DNA of 64,000 bases from Thalassobacillus_A hwangdonensis (GCF_042675915.1 NZ_JBHTKL010000005.1:248001-312000); one strand, 5' to 3'; shown: positions 7,968-16,382, numbered from the stretch's first letter. Program-made: numbers and translations. Notes: generated by a model not told the origin, from the letters alone.

Positions 7968-8362
7968 CACGTTGAAACTTCTCTTACAACCGTCCCTGCT
8001 TTTTGATCATGAGGAAGCACGGCCCCATCCTGCTGCTCGAATCCCTTACGATCCTTAAAGTAATCAAGGGAAGCAAGCGTGTCGCGGTAGGCCATCCGTT
8101 TGACGAGCTGACCGCAAGTGAGCTCCGAACCGTCTACGCTTTCGAGCTTCAAGCCTTGCTGTTTATAGCCATAGGTTTGTCCGGTTTTTCTCAGTTGGCC
8201 ATACTCGATTGTCCACATGACGAGCGTTGGAGTGACGAGGGCATGTACTGCTTCATTTTTCACTTTCTTTCGTAAAAAGTATTCGATGCCGAGAGTGACT
8301 GCTGTTGAAATGGCGAAATCGATGAAAATGGCTTTTGTGCGTTTTTTAGTGATTGGTTTCAA
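7967..8362 (-). CDS. RDD-like membrane protein
   Basis: A 131-residue protein with an N-terminal hydrophobic pair (about residues 10-28 and 36-52), then LRKTGQTYGYKQQGLKLESVDGSELTCGQLVKRMAYRDTL. The pattern of 'GqT.Gy...glk.v..dG..lt.gq...R' is typical of the RDD family. RDD proteins span the membrane and some are linked to Na+/H+ exchange or export; here the function is unknown. It is shorter than usual, and the last ~35 residues are soluble. Confidence 0.68.
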   Translation of the reverse strand: MKPITKKRTKAIFIDFAISTAVTLGIEYFLRKKVKNEAVHALVTPTLVMWTIEYGQLRKTGQTYGYKQQGLKLESVDGSELTCGQLVKRMAYRDTLASLDYFKDRKGFEQQDGAVLPHDQKAGTVVREVST

Positions 8363-8506
8363 AGTTGGTTCCTCCCTGAAAATCTTTTCCCTTATATACG
8401 TGAGAGGAGGGGAAGTGTTTCACTTTTTGGGCGGAATTAAAAAATAGCTGGGGGTGCGTACATTCACTTATGAACGCATTCCCTGCTATCGAAGTTAGGT
8501 GTGTTA

Positions 8507-8671
8507 TCAAATTTCACCTTGATCAATCATCTCTAAAACATCATCTGTTGTGTAGACTTTTCCATCCATAATGTCCTTTTTAGCTTTAAGCAATCTTCTC
8601 TTTAATTCAAGGTCTGCTTCTACATCCTCTTTTAATATAGTGCCAGCATCATATCCATCTAAATTCCTCAT
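8507..8671 (-). CDS. small hypothetical protein, antitoxin-like tail (54 aa)
   Basis: A 54-residue charged protein, MRNLDGYDAGTILKEDVEADLEL..., ending MDGKVYTTDDVLEMIDQGEI. The minus-strand ribosome site AAAGGAGAG lies 7 nt before the ATG. The end 'GKVYTTDDVLEMI' resembles the C-terminus of Phd/RelB-type antitoxins, but no toxin gene is adjacent and no DNA-binding part is clear. The longer open frame to 8896 overlaps pepT antisense and is not used. The 144 nt upstream of the RDD-like gene (8363-8506) hold no gene. Confidence 0.6.
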   Translation of the reverse strand: MRNLDGYDAGTILKEDVEADLELKRRLLKAKKDIMDGKVYTTDDVLEMIDQGEI

Positions 8672-8696
8672 AGATTTCTCTCCTTTAAGGCGCATT

Positions 8697-8723
8697 AAAA
8701 TGCCAGCCCGGGGTGGACTGGCA
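8697..8723 (-). terminator. terminator of pepT
   Basis: TGCCAG and CTGGCA flank an 11-nt loop and are followed on the minus strand by TTTT. It lies 7 nt after the pepT stop. Confidence 0.75.
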
Positions 8724-8729
8724 TCTTCA

Positions 8730-9962
8730 TTATTGTTGTTCTTCAAACAAGCGAGCGATTTCCACGATGGTGTGGGTCGCTTTTTCCATATTTTCAACAG
8801 AAATATATTCATATTTGCCGTGGAAGTTCTCGCCTCCAGTGAAAATGTTCGGCGTCGGTAAGCCCATGTAAGAAAGCTGGGATCCATCTGTACCACCGCG
8901 GATCGGCTTTACCAATGGTTCGATGTCGAGATTCTTCATCGCCTGATAGGCGGTGTCGACGATTTCTTTAACCGGTCTGATCTTGTCACCCATGTTGTAG
9001 TATTGATCTTCCATTTCGAGGACAACACGCTGCTCGCCATACTTCTGCTGAAGCTCAGCTGCAATCGAGCGGATGTTGTCCTTTTTAGCTTCGAATTCCT
9101 GTTTATCGAAGTCGCGGATAATATAGAGAGATTGCGTTTCTTCTACATTTCCACTCATGGAAATCAGATGATAGAAGCCTTCATACTCCTTTGTATGCTC
9201 TGGAGCCTGCTCTGCTGGTAGCTTTGCATTAAACTCCATAGCGAGCTTCGCGGAGTTGACCATCTTGTCCTTCGCTGTCCCTGGATGCACGCTGTTTCCT
9301 TTGAACGTGACACGTGCATCGGCAGCATTGAAGCTCTCATACTGCAGCTCGCCAAGTGGGCCGCCATCAATGGTATAAGCGAAATCAGCGTTAAATCGTT
9401 TCACGTCGAACTTGTGCGGGCCACGGCCAATCTCTTCATCAGGAGTGAATGCAACGCGAATCGTACCATGCTTGATCTCCGGATGCTGAATCAGGTAATC
9501 CATAGCTGTCATGATTTCCGTCACGCCGGCTTTGTTGTCCGCACCGAGAAGTGTCGTGCCGTCTGTTGTCACGAGTGTATGCCCTTTATATGTCGGTAGC
9601 TCAGGGAAATCCTTAGGGGAAAGCACCACATTATGGGCTTCACTCAAAATGATCTCGCCGCCATCGTAGTTTTCAACGATACGTGGATTGACGTTCTTGC
9701 CCGTAAAATCTGTCGCCGTATCAACGTGAGCCAAGAAGCCGATTATAGGAACGTCCTTGTCTGTGTTGGCCGGGAGGGTTGCCATCACATAACCATAGTC
9801 GTCGATGGTGACGTCCTCCATGCCGATTCCCTTCAGCTCATCGACCAGCATATTCGCAAGCGTAAGCTGACCAGGAGTGGATGGACAGGCAGGATTGCTC
9901 TCATCCGACTGCGTATCCACCTGCGCATATCTAGTAAACCGATCAATCAAATCCTTCTTCAT
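8730..9962 (-). CDS. pepT: peptidase T (tripeptide aminopeptidase)
   Basis: A 410-residue cytosolic zinc aminopeptidase of family M20B that removes N-terminal residues from tripeptides. Seen: FLAHVDTATD near residues 77-85 (metal His and the following Asp), LLGADNKAGV near 140 (metal Asp), TPDEEIGRG near 174 (catalytic Glu and metal Glu), DGGPLGELQYESFNAA near 200, and the C-terminal metal His in FTGGENFHGKYEY near 380. The length matches PepT. The gene is a single unit, bounded by its own terminator and, upstream, by a repeat pair. Confidence 0.97.
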   Translation of the reverse strand: MKKDLIDRFTRYAQVDTQSDESNPACPSTPGQLTLANMLVDELKGIGMEDVTIDDYGYVMATLPANTDKDVPIIGFLAHVDTATDFTGKNVNPRIVENYDGGEIILSEAHNVVLSPKDFPELPTYKGHTLVTTDGTTLLGADNKAGVTEIMTAMDYLIQHPEIKHGTIRVAFTPDEEIGRGPHKFDVKRFNADFAYTIDGGPLGELQYESFNAADARVTFKGNSVHPGTAKDKMVNSAKLAMEFNAKLPAEQAPEHTKEYEGFYHLISMSGNVEETQSLYIIRDFDKQEFEAKKDNIRSIAAELQQKYGEQRVVLEMEDQYYNMGDKIRPVKEIVDTAYQAMKNLDIEPLVKPIRGGTDGSQLSYMGLPTPNIFTGGENFHGKYEYISVENMEKATHTIVEIARLFEEQQ

Positions 9963-10037
9963 TATGTATCAACCTCCAGTTCTTTGCTCCCATTATAGCA
10001 TGAGGGAAGAGGGTGAGGATGCGTCCTTTAGTGCACT

Positions 10038-10113
10038 ACCGCAAGTGGGGGACAGTCCCTCACCACAGTAAAGCGTTAATCGGGTGGGGGACTGTCCCTC
10101 AATGCGTTAAAGC
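10038..10113. repeat. pair of GGGACWGTCCC palindromic repeat elements
   Basis: Cores GGGACAGTCCC and GGGACTGTCCC in inverted order, with ACCGCAAGTGG, GTAAAGCGTTAATCG and ATGCGTTAAAGC around them. The right end overlaps the last codons of the ferritin-like gene, so its C-terminal codons are repeat-derived. Confidence 0.85.
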
Positions 10114-10580
10114 GGTCGTGCGAGGCCGCGTTCGAATGCTGCGAGGTGGTTGACGGAGGCATTACGCAACTGGGTGAAGACAACGCGAGCATCTGCAGGT
10201 ATATCGGATGCGAGAAACTTATCATACATCGCGATATTTTCAATCTCGCCTTGCACCCCTCCAGCAAATGCGGCTTTAATATTTGCTGGTGTTGTCACAT
10301 ATGCTTGGGAATCATCAACTGGAATCTGTAGCTGGTAGTTCTGGAAAAGAGTAAGTAGTGCCTGGATATGGCGAAGCTCTGCCTGTTGAATTTGAGCAAA
10401 CGTCCGAACATAACCGAAATTACCGAGAATGTTATTGTAACGGGACTGAGCCAAGTATTCATCCTGCATCGCATAGGTAAGCATTTCGGGGAAGGTAAGT
10501 GTCCCTGCATTCAGAGCTCCTTTTGCACCATAGGTTTCTGGATCTTGACGATACCAGTTAGAGTCGTAGTAACCGTACAT
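10107..10580 (-). CDS. ferritin-like (DUF2202-type) protein
   Basis: A 157-residue four-helix-bundle protein. It has two Glu/His sets of the ferritin-like type: EMLTYAMQDEYLAQSRYNNIL near residues 31-51 with QAELRHIQAL near 66-75, then GVQGEIENIAMYDKFLAS near 107-124 with NHLAAFERGL near 145-154. Such proteins bind iron or act in oxidative stress; the activity here is not known. The first 25 residues are rich in Tyr, as in spore or surface proteins. Palindromic repeats flank the gene on both sides (10038-10113 and 10661-10730). Confidence 0.85.
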   Translation of the reverse strand: MYGYYDSNWYRQDPETYGAKGALNAGTLTFPEMLTYAMQDEYLAQSRYNNILGNFGYVRTFAQIQQAELRHIQALLTLFQNYQLQIPVDDSQAYVTTPANIKAAFAGGVQGEIENIAMYDKFLASDIPADARVVFTQLRNASVNHLAAFERGLARPL

Positions 10581-10660
10581 GATCTGTTCCTCCTTATTGA
10601 ATCATGTACCTATCTTATGCACAGACAATAAGAATGCGTGATAAGCACTTCACTGCTTCA

Positions 10661-10730
10661 CCGCAAGTGGGGACAGTCCCTCACCAATGTAACGCGGTGG
10701 GTGTCGAGGGACAGTCCCCCACGGAGCGCA
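10661..10730. repeat. pair of GGGACAGTCCC repeat elements
   Basis: Two cores (GTGGGGACAGTCCCTCACC and GAGGGACAGTCCCCCAC) are separated by ATGTAACGCGGTGGG. GCTTCACCGC and GGAGCGC flank them, and an A-run follows that gives a T-run for the minus-strand DUF6241-like gene, so it may also serve as a terminator. Confidence 0.8.
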
Positions 10731-10763
10731 AAAAAAAAGAGCCTGTTGGGTCGGTCAGGCTCT

Positions 10764-11327
10764 TTACTGTTTGCTTTTTAAATAGGCGGCTTCTTCTGAT
10801 GGGCTCAGGACTCCAGTGGCTTTGCCGATTGTGCCACCCTGCAGCGACCAGATTGCGTTATGATCCTGATCGGCAGTGCTGAAATCGCCTGCTTTCCACT
10901 TCTCTAGTATTCTACGATACGTCTGTTCATGCTCCAGCTCTGCTTCATCCAATCCTTTTAACAGCCAATCGATCCGCGTGTCGTTAATCTCATAGAATCC
11001 CCACTTCTTCGGGGCCTCTACCTTCTGGTGCGACATTCCGTGTATGTATTCCTGGTAACCGGTATCTCCGAGCTCACTCGCTTGCTTTTCTTGACCGAAC
11101 GGGTTTTTTCCTTGTTCTTCATACCTCGCCATTTCCTCCTCAGAGGCTTGGCCGCCAGCTTCTTCCCGCAATTCTTCGACTGTGATGTCACTAGCTTCTC
11201 CAGATTCCTCTTCAGCCTTCGACGTTTCAACATCATCGGTTTGGAATAAGAACTCCTGGAATGCAAAAAAGCTTCCGACTAATAAAATGATTGCACCTAT
11301 TAAACTGAAAAGTATCGTTTTCCACAT
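10764..11327 (-). CDS. DUF6241-like membrane-anchored protein
   Basis: A 187-residue protein with an N-terminal membrane anchor (residues 3-25, MWKTILFSLIGAIILLVG), an acidic stretch (30-85) and a C-terminal domain of about 90 residues with YIHGMSHQKVEAPKKWGFYEI and RIDWLLKGLDEAELEHEQTY. The last part matches DUF6241, found in Bacillus exported proteins. The start was chosen for its GGAG 9 nt upstream; an ATG 16 codons earlier lacks a site. The function is unknown. Confidence 0.75.
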   Translation of the reverse strand: MWKTILFSLIGAIILLVGSFFAFQEFLFQTDDVETSKAEEESGEASDITVEELREEAGGQASEEEMARYEEQGKNPFGQEKQASELGDTGYQEYIHGMSHQKVEAPKKWGFYEINDTRIDWLLKGLDEAELEHEQTYRRILEKWKAGDFSTADQDHNAIWSLQGGTIGKATGVLSPSEEAAYLKSKQ

Positions 11328-11479
11328 AAAAACAACTCCATTCTCTCCGTTAAGGTAAGAATATCCAATTACCATGCTATACCACGGAGCCGCCCCAACC
11401 TAAACGTTTTTCCGATAGGGTAGTCCGGTGTATTTACGCTACTATAAAGATAACAAAGGAATCGAATGGAGGAGTATCT

Positions 11480-11821
11480 ATGAAACCGATCGAGCACATT
11501 CTGCAGGCGAACGAGAACACTTACGGTGAAATGTTTGAACTTATCAAAACGACGAGAGAAGGTATCCAGAAAAATATCGAAGAAAACTGGGATAAAATGT
11601 CCCAGGAAGAGCGTCAACTCTATCACCAGCATCAGATGGAGCTTATCGCCCTTTCCATGGAACTCGATGAAGCGAACAAAGCTTTTTACGAACGGTTGGC
11701 AGGGGAATCCTCACAACCTTCAGAGCCAGCAGTCGAAAAACCAAAGGTGTACGCAGAAGACGGCGAGGACATCAGCGATTACTTCGAAAACGATCATCTG
11801 GACGGTACCGAGTTTCAATAA
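11480..11821 (+). CDS. hypothetical protein (113 aa), helical
   Basis: A 113-residue soluble protein. It is mostly helical and charged over residues 1-80 (NENTYGEMFELIKTTREGIQ, EEERQLYHQHQMELIALSMEL) and ends in a Pro/Glu-rich acidic tail. Coiled-coil pairing is likely from the heptad-like spacing. The start has GGAGGAG 8 nt upstream. I do not recognise a family. It lies 86 nt before the PH-domain gene, on the same strand. Confidence 0.7.
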   Translation: MKPIEHILQANENTYGEMFELIKTTREGIQKNIEENWDKMSQEERQLYHQHQMELIALSMELDEANKAFYERLAGESSQPSEPAVEKPKVYAEDGEDISDYFENDHLDGTEFQ

Positions 11822-11907
11822 ACGGTTTATCCTTCAAATTTTTAAGTGTAAAATGAGAGAGGGGAATCGAGGCGATTTCCTTAAAAATCTTTGGGAGGTA
11901 CACGTCC

Positions 11908-12522
11908 ATGTTCAAGAAGATTGCTAGTGACGCATTAGGCCTTAGTGATATTGGTAAAATCATCAGCAAAGAAGATTTTGACAAAACACAATCCGACGAT
12001 TTTGTACTATATGAAGATGGGGAAAAGATCCACTTCCTGATCAAGTCCAAGTCCGATGAATACTGCTTCACAAACCTTGCCCTGATCCACCTGGATGGGG
12101 AAAAGGCGACCAGCAGTAAGCGTAATATCTATCGCTACGACTACTATAAAAATCCGGTCGCCAATGTTTCCATTGAAACAGCAGGAACGATTGATTTGGA
12201 TCTTGAAATCAAATTCACCATTGGCAGCGTGCCGATGAGCATCGATATCGATAAAAATGAGGGCGAAGCAATTGCGGATCTGTACAAATCACTCGTTGCC
12301 ATCTCTCAAATCCAGGAGCACAACAGCACGCACGCAGGCTTCGCGCAGGATAGCGTCGTGACTGCGAGGGATATGCTGAGGGACAATCGTTTCCACGACA
12401 ACGTGATTTCCAAAGAGTTCGCTGAAATCGCGAATGCTGCCTACGACTGGTACAGCAGCAAGTACGAAGCACACACGCGTAAAGACTTCAAAGACATTTT
12501 CGATAAATATATCCAAAATTAA
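11908..12522 (+). CDS. YvbH-like PH domain-containing protein
   Basis: A 204-residue protein with an N-terminal bacterial PH domain (about residues 5-125: MFKKIASDALGLSDIGKIIS, DDFVLYEDGEKIHFLIKSKSDEYCFTN, IDLDLEIKFTIG). A helical C-terminal region (about 145-200, DNVISKEFAEIANAAYDWYS) follows, as in the YvbH oligomerisation region. This two-part layout and the length match B. subtilis YvbH. Its role is not established. TGGGAGG lies before the ATG and a terminator follows. Confidence 0.85.
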   Translation: MFKKIASDALGLSDIGKIISKEDFDKTQSDDFVLYEDGEKIHFLIKSKSDEYCFTNLALIHLDGEKATSSKRNIYRYDYYKNPVANVSIETAGTIDLDLEIKFTIGSVPMSIDIDKNEGEAIADLYKSLVAISQIQEHNSTHAGFAQDSVVTARDMLRDNRFHDNVISKEFAEIANAAYDWYSSKYEAHTRKDFKDIFDKYIQN

Positions 12523-12531
12523 TAAATGAAG

Positions 12532-12563
12532 AAAAGTCACGTGGGCAACTGCGTGGCTTTTTT
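12532..12563 (+). terminator. rho-independent terminator
   Basis: AAAGTCACG and CGTGGCTTT stem (one G-U pair) with a T run, directly after the YvbH-like gene. Confidence 0.85.
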
Positions 12564-12630
12564 GATACATCTCCAGACCGATGACTCGCTTCACCCTTTT
12601 AAGTAAGCTTGAAAAAGAAGGGGTGGTAGA

Positions 12631-13086
12631 ATGATTGCACTACAACCAATGGACAACAAGGAATTCAAAGCGTATCTTGAACTCTCGATCAACGATTATG
12701 CAAGCGAGCATGTGCGCGCAGGCAATTGGACGGAAGAAGAAGCATTAACCAATGCAACCGAGCAATTCAACATGTTACTTCCTGATGGTGAGAATTCCGA
12801 GGGACAGAAACTGTTCTCGATTCGTGACGACGAAAAGGAAGTGGGAATGATCTGGCTCGGGCTGAAGCCGAACAACAAAGGGTTCATCTATGACATCCGG
12901 ATTTGGGAAGATCATCAGGGTCATGGCTACGGGAAACAGGCGATGCAGGAAATTGAAGCCTTTGGTCGGGAACTTGGGCTGACATCGATCGGTCTTCATG
13001 TGTTCGGCCATAACACCGTCGCCCGCGAACTCTACAAAAAGCTTGGCTATGTCGAGACGGACATCGTGATGGATAAAGCGTTATAA
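12631..13086 (+). CDS. GNAT family N-acetyltransferase
   Basis: A 151-residue acetyltransferase with the standard order: an N-terminal helix pair, GMIWLGLKPNNKGFIYDIRIWEDHQGHGYGKQAM carrying the acetyl-CoA loop (HQGHGYG near residues 91-97), then IGLHVFGHNTVARELYKKLGYVETD at the end. The substrate is unknown. It has AAAAAGAAGGGGTGG upstream and its own terminator, so it is a single-gene unit. Confidence 0.9.
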   Translation: MIALQPMDNKEFKAYLELSINDYASEHVRAGNWTEEEALTNATEQFNMLLPDGENSEGQKLFSIRDDEKEVGMIWLGLKPNNKGFIYDIRIWEDHQGHGYGKQAMQEIEAFGRELGLTSIGLHVFGHNTVARELYKKLGYVETDIVMDKAL

Positions 13087-13094
13087 AGCAACGA

Positions 13095-13122
13095 ACCACG
13101 ACTCTGCGGGTCGTGATTTTTC
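13095..13122 (+). terminator. rho-independent terminator
   Basis: CACGAC / GTCGTG stem followed by a T-rich tail, after the acetyltransferase gene. Confidence 0.8.
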
Positions 13123-13149
13123 TTGAATGTAAATTTTTGCGATTGTATC

Positions 13150-13178
13150 TTTACAACCTCGGATAAGGGGAGTATGAT
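13150..13178 (+). promoter_or_regulatory. sigma-A promoter of ktrAB
   Basis: TTTACA, 17 nt, TATGAT. The predicted transcript start near 13185 puts the whole riboswitch in the leader. Confidence 0.8.
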
Positions 13179-13207
13179 ATTTTTCATAATAATAAACAAA
13201 GTTTCCA

Positions 13208-13356
13208 ATAATCGATCGCTTAATTCTATTTTTTAGAAGCGGGGGAACCAATCTTGTGTGATGCTTGCATCACTTGGGGTGAATCCTTCATTGAAGGTAG
13301 GGCGACTCTTTACGCCCGAATCCGACAGCTAACCTCGTAAGCGTGTGGAGAGAGGA
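13208..13356 (+). promoter_or_regulatory. c-di-AMP riboswitch (ydaO/yuaA leader)
   Basis: The leader carries the conserved blocks of the ydaO-yuaA RNA in order: ATCGCTTAATTCTA, AGAAGCGGGGGAACCAAT, TTGGGGTGAATCC, AGGGCGACTCTT, CCGAATCCGACAGCTAACCTC, GTAAGCG and GGAG. In the known class, c-di-AMP binding favours termination and lowers potassium importer expression. A terminator hairpin follows at 13383-13415 and ktrA after that, so it is an OFF switch in the expected place. yuaA (ktrA) of B. subtilis is one of the two genes that named the class. Confidence 0.95.
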
Positions 13357-13382
13357 TGTGGTGACTTGTGATCACGTAATTT

Positions 13383-13415
13383 GATTGCAGGGTGGATTCC
13401 TCCTGCGATTTTTTT
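13383..13415 (+). terminator. riboswitch-controlled terminator
   Basis: ATTGCAGG / CCTGCGAT stem followed by seven T, between the c-di-AMP aptamer and ktrA. It is the likely regulated terminator. Confidence 0.88.
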
Positions 13416-13477
13416 GTGCATTTTTTTAAGAAAGTAAACAAACCTACAACTAAGGACAGTAAGGAAGGACAACGCAT

Positions 13478-14146
13478 ATGGCGAAGCATAAATTGAAGCA
13501 AGTCGGTTTGATCGGATTAGGTAATTTTGGTGGAAGCCTGTGTCAGGAGTTTGCTGAACTCGGCACAGAAGTATTGGCGATGGACCGGGATGCAGACAGA
13601 GTGGATGACTATGCGTCCATCGCGACCCACTGCTTTGTTGGGGATTCGACAGATGAAATGACGTTGAGGGAGATCGGTGTGAGGAATCTCGACCTCGTCA
13701 TCGTTTCGCTCGGTGATGATATCCAGTCAAGTGTATTGACGACGCTTGTTCTGAAGGAGATCGGCGTGGAAAAGGTATGGGTGAAGGCACAATCGAAATA
13801 CCACCGGCTCGTACTTGAAAAAATCGGTGCAGACCGGATCATTCATCCAGAAAAGGATATTGCAAGGCGCATCGCTCACCGTGTCACTTCAGATAAGCTG
13901 CTCGATCATATCGAGTTATCGAAGGATTTCAGTATCGTTGAACTTGTCGCAACATCCAAGGTCGATGGGAAATCCTTGCTGGAGCTGGATGTACGCGCTA
14001 AGTATGGCTGTACCATTATCGGAATCATGAAGGGGGAAGACATCCAGGTTTCGCCTGCTGCTGAAGAAGTGATTGAGAAGAATGATGTGTTGATTATGAT
14101 TGGAAATAATAAGGACTTGAACCGATTTGAGGAGAAGGGACTCTAG
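13478..14146 (+). CDS. ktrA: KtrA potassium uptake regulatory subunit
   Basis: A 222-residue cytosolic RCK protein that forms an octameric ring under the KtrB dimer and gates it in response to nucleotides. The RCK_N domain (about 1-130) opens with the nucleotide fold GLIGLGNFGGSLC and the acidic strand end VLAMDRD. The RCK_C domain (about 138-222) contains SLLELDVRAKYGCTIIGI. It is 3 nt from ktrB and under the c-di-AMP riboswitch. KtrA is chosen over KtrC because of the adjacent ktrB and the riboswitch. Confidence 0.96.
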   Translation: MAKHKLKQVGLIGLGNFGGSLCQEFAELGTEVLAMDRDADRVDDYASIATHCFVGDSTDEMTLREIGVRNLDLVIVSLGDDIQSSVLTTLVLKEIGVEKVWVKAQSKYHRLVLEKIGADRIIHPEKDIARRIAHRVTSDKLLDHIELSKDFSIVELVATSKVDGKSLLELDVRAKYGCTIIGIMKGEDIQVSPAAEEVIEKNDVLIMIGNNKDLNRFEEKGL

Positions 14147-14149
14147 GCG

Positions 14150-15475
14150 ATGGCCAAACATTGGAAAAAGATCAACGTCTCTCCGTCCCAGTTTCTTGTG
14201 CTCGTTTTCCTAAGCTTCATTGTGCTTGGCACAATCTTATTGAAGCTTCCGTTTGCAACGACAGAATCGGTCAACTGGCTGGATGCATTTTTTACGTCTA
14301 CCTCTGCGATGACCGTAACCGGGCTGATCACCGTTGATACGGGTGGTGCTTACACGATATTCGGAGAAGTTGTCATCATGCTGCTCATCCAGGTCGGCGG
14401 ATTGGGCATCATGTCATTCGCAGTGCTGATCTTCATGATGATCGGGAAAAAGATCGGCCTGAAGGAACGTTTGTACATCAAACAGGCGCTGAACCAGACT
14501 TCGATTGGCGGCATCATCATGCTGGTGAGAAAATTGTTCTTCTTCTCGATAATAATCGAGGGAATTGCAATCGTTTTTCTTACGCTGCGCTGGGCGCCTG
14601 AAATGGGACTTGGTCCTGGGCTCTATGCCAGCACGTTCCACGCCATTTCAGCGTTCAACAATGCTGGTTTTTCCATCTGGTCGGACAGCTTGATGGGGTA
14701 TGCTGGTGATCCGGTCATCAACACGGTGATCCCCTTCTTGTTCATCACAGGCGGTATCGGATTTACAGTATTGACCGACTTGTGGGAAAACAAGAATATC
14801 CGAAATCTCAGCTTGCATACGAAACTGATGGTGATCGGCAGTTTTTTGATCAGTCTTATCTCGTTTGTGTTCATTTTCACCTTTGAATTCAATAACCCGG
14901 CTACACTAGGAGGATTATCCAATACGGATAAGATTCTGACCTCGTACTTCCAGGCGGTGACACCAAGGACGGCAGGGTTCAATACGCTCGACATCGGGGG
15001 AATGGAGGACCCGTCGATCATTCTGATGCTTCTGTTGATGTTCATCGGGGGTGGGAGTGCATCGACGGCTGGAGGAATCAAGGTGACGACTTTCCTGATC
15101 ATCCTGTTCGCCGTCGTCACGTTCCTGAAAGGAAAATTTGAAATTGTTATCAGAAAGCGGACGATTGATCCGCATCTTCTGCTGAAGGCACTTGCGATTA
15201 CAACGATGTCGATCGGCGTTGTATTTATCGGAATCCTCGTATTGAGTATCACGGAAAAAGCACCGATGCTGATGATTATTTTTGAAGTGTTCTCAGCATT
15301 CGGTACGGTCGGACTGTCGATGGGATTGACCGGTGATCTCTCTGAGGTAGGGAAGCTGGTCATCATTGCAGTCATGTTCATAGGGAAGCTTGGACCTTTG
15401 ACGCTGGCGTTTTCATTGGCAAAGCCGAAACTTGAAAAAATTCGCTATCCAAAAGAAGATATATTGGCAGGTTAA
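14150..15475 (+). CDS. ktrB: KtrB potassium channel-like transport subunit
   Basis: A 441-residue membrane protein of the Trk/Ktr/HKT family, which moves K+ (often with Na+) into the cell. The four pore loops are visible: FTSTSAMTVTGL near residue 51, AISAFNNAGFS near 165, TPRTAGFNTL near 270 and SAFGTVGLSMG near 384, each with the filter glycine. The gate region GGGSASTAGGIKV lies near 298. It follows ktrA after 3 nt. The product is a main K+ uptake system during osmotic stress. Confidence 0.97.
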   Translation: MAKHWKKINVSPSQFLVLVFLSFIVLGTILLKLPFATTESVNWLDAFFTSTSAMTVTGLITVDTGGAYTIFGEVVIMLLIQVGGLGIMSFAVLIFMMIGKKIGLKERLYIKQALNQTSIGGIIMLVRKLFFFSIIIEGIAIVFLTLRWAPEMGLGPGLYASTFHAISAFNNAGFSIWSDSLMGYAGDPVINTVIPFLFITGGIGFTVLTDLWENKNIRNLSLHTKLMVIGSFLISLISFVFIFTFEFNNPATLGGLSNTDKILTSYFQAVTPRTAGFNTLDIGGMEDPSIILMLLLMFIGGGSASTAGGIKVTTFLIILFAVVTFLKGKFEIVIRKRTIDPHLLLKALAITTMSIGVVFIGILVLSITEKAPMLMIIFEVFSAFGTVGLSMGLTGDLSEVGKLVIIAVMFIGKLGPLTLAFSLAKPKLEKIRYPKEDILAG

Positions 15476-15504
15476 GCGCTATCCATAAGGGTAGCGCTTT
15501 TTTT
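15474..15504 (+). terminator. terminator of ktrAB
   Basis: AAGCGCTA / TAGCGCTT stem with a 10-nt loop and eight T, starting at the ktrB stop. Confidence 0.9.
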
Positions 15505-15644
15505 CAGCCGAAAGTCATAGAGGGACTCCTCCATGCACCTGACGTAATCGCTATTCGCAAATGATACCATTTTTGTAAGAAAATTTTATTTTTTATGAAA
15601 CTTTTCGCGTCCGCGAACGTACGTTTTGATAAGAGGTGATGACG

Positions 15645-15926
15645 GTGAATACAAAACGGGTCTGGCTGGATAAAAATAAAAGTCTGGGAATTATCGAAAG
15701 CGAGCATAGCATCTTCGGGTCATGTTTCCATCCAATCATCCTTTATGGTGCGGATGAGTTCTACACGATCAACAACCTGTGGTACACCACGTACCACGGG
15801 GCGAGGGAATTTTTCAAAGCACCGACGAATCGCTGTGAAGTCACAGGGAGAATGCGTGAAGTGACTGATAACGAGACGAAGCGAATGATGATCTGGGTCG
15901 GTGAAAAAAGCGAATGGACGGTCTGA
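15645..15926 (+). CDS. hypothetical protein (93 aa)
   Basis: A 93-residue soluble protein beginning MNTKRVWLDKNKSLGIIES and containing IILYGADEFYTINNLWYTTYHG and RMREVTDNETKRMMIWVG. I chose GTG at 15645 because AGAGGTGA ends 5 nt upstream; ATG at 15639 is too close to that site. No domain is recognised, and there is no signal peptide or membrane segment. Confidence 0.6.
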   Translation: MNTKRVWLDKNKSLGIIESEHSIFGSCFHPIILYGADEFYTINNLWYTTYHGAREFFKAPTNRCEVTGRMREVTDNETKRMMIWVGEKSEWTV

Positions 15927-16004
15927 CTTTACATAGAAGGATGAAGGATATCAACCTCCTTTGCAGAAATAAATAGAAACTGAAATTTTCTGAGGAGGAA
16001 GGAA

Positions 16005-16382
16005 ATGATCCATAAAGTCGGTCAAATCATGGTGTATGTCAATGATCAGGATCAAGCAGTAAAGTTTTGGACGGAGAAAGTCGGATTTACAGTCATCGCT
16101 GAGGAGAAGAGCGGTCCGATGCGCTGGATCGAAGTCGCACCTTCACAGGAGGCGGAAACGAGTATCATCTTGCACGATAAAGCCTTCGTTGCCAGCATGG
16201 ATGCGGAAATGAACCTAGGAACACCATCATTGATGTTCTTTACGGACAACCTGGATGGAGAGTATGAAGATTTGTTGGGAAAAGGTGTCACTGTCGGCGA
16301 GATTGTTGAAATGCCGGGTGGTAGGGTGTTCAATTTTGCAGATGACGAAGGGAATTACTTTGCAGTGATGGAGCGAAATTGA
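16005..16382 (+). CDS. VOC family protein (glyoxalase/dioxygenase superfamily)
   Basis: A 125-residue protein with two beta-alpha-beta-beta-beta modules of the vicinal oxygen chelate fold. The first is VGQIMVYVNDQDQAVKFWTEKVGFTV; the second ends GGRVFNFADDEGNYFAVME. Metal-ligand positions are partly kept (Glu in the last strand). Relatives are glyoxalases, fosfomycin or bleomycin resistance proteins and dioxygenases; the activity cannot be assigned. GAGGAGGAAGG precedes the ATG. The last codon overlaps the region before the next acetyltransferase gene. Confidence 0.88.
   Translation: MIHKVGQIMVYVNDQDQAVKFWTEKVGFTVIAEEKSGPMRWIEVAPSQEAETSIILHDKAFVASMDAEMNLGTPSLMFFTDNLDGEYEDLLGKGVTVGEIVEMPGGRVFNFADDEGNYFAVMERN

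Noticed and set aside
14623..15381. Open frame of 252 codons antisense to ktrB
   Set aside because: The ktrB pore motifs are on the plus strand; the antisense product is low-complexity and lacks a ribosome site.
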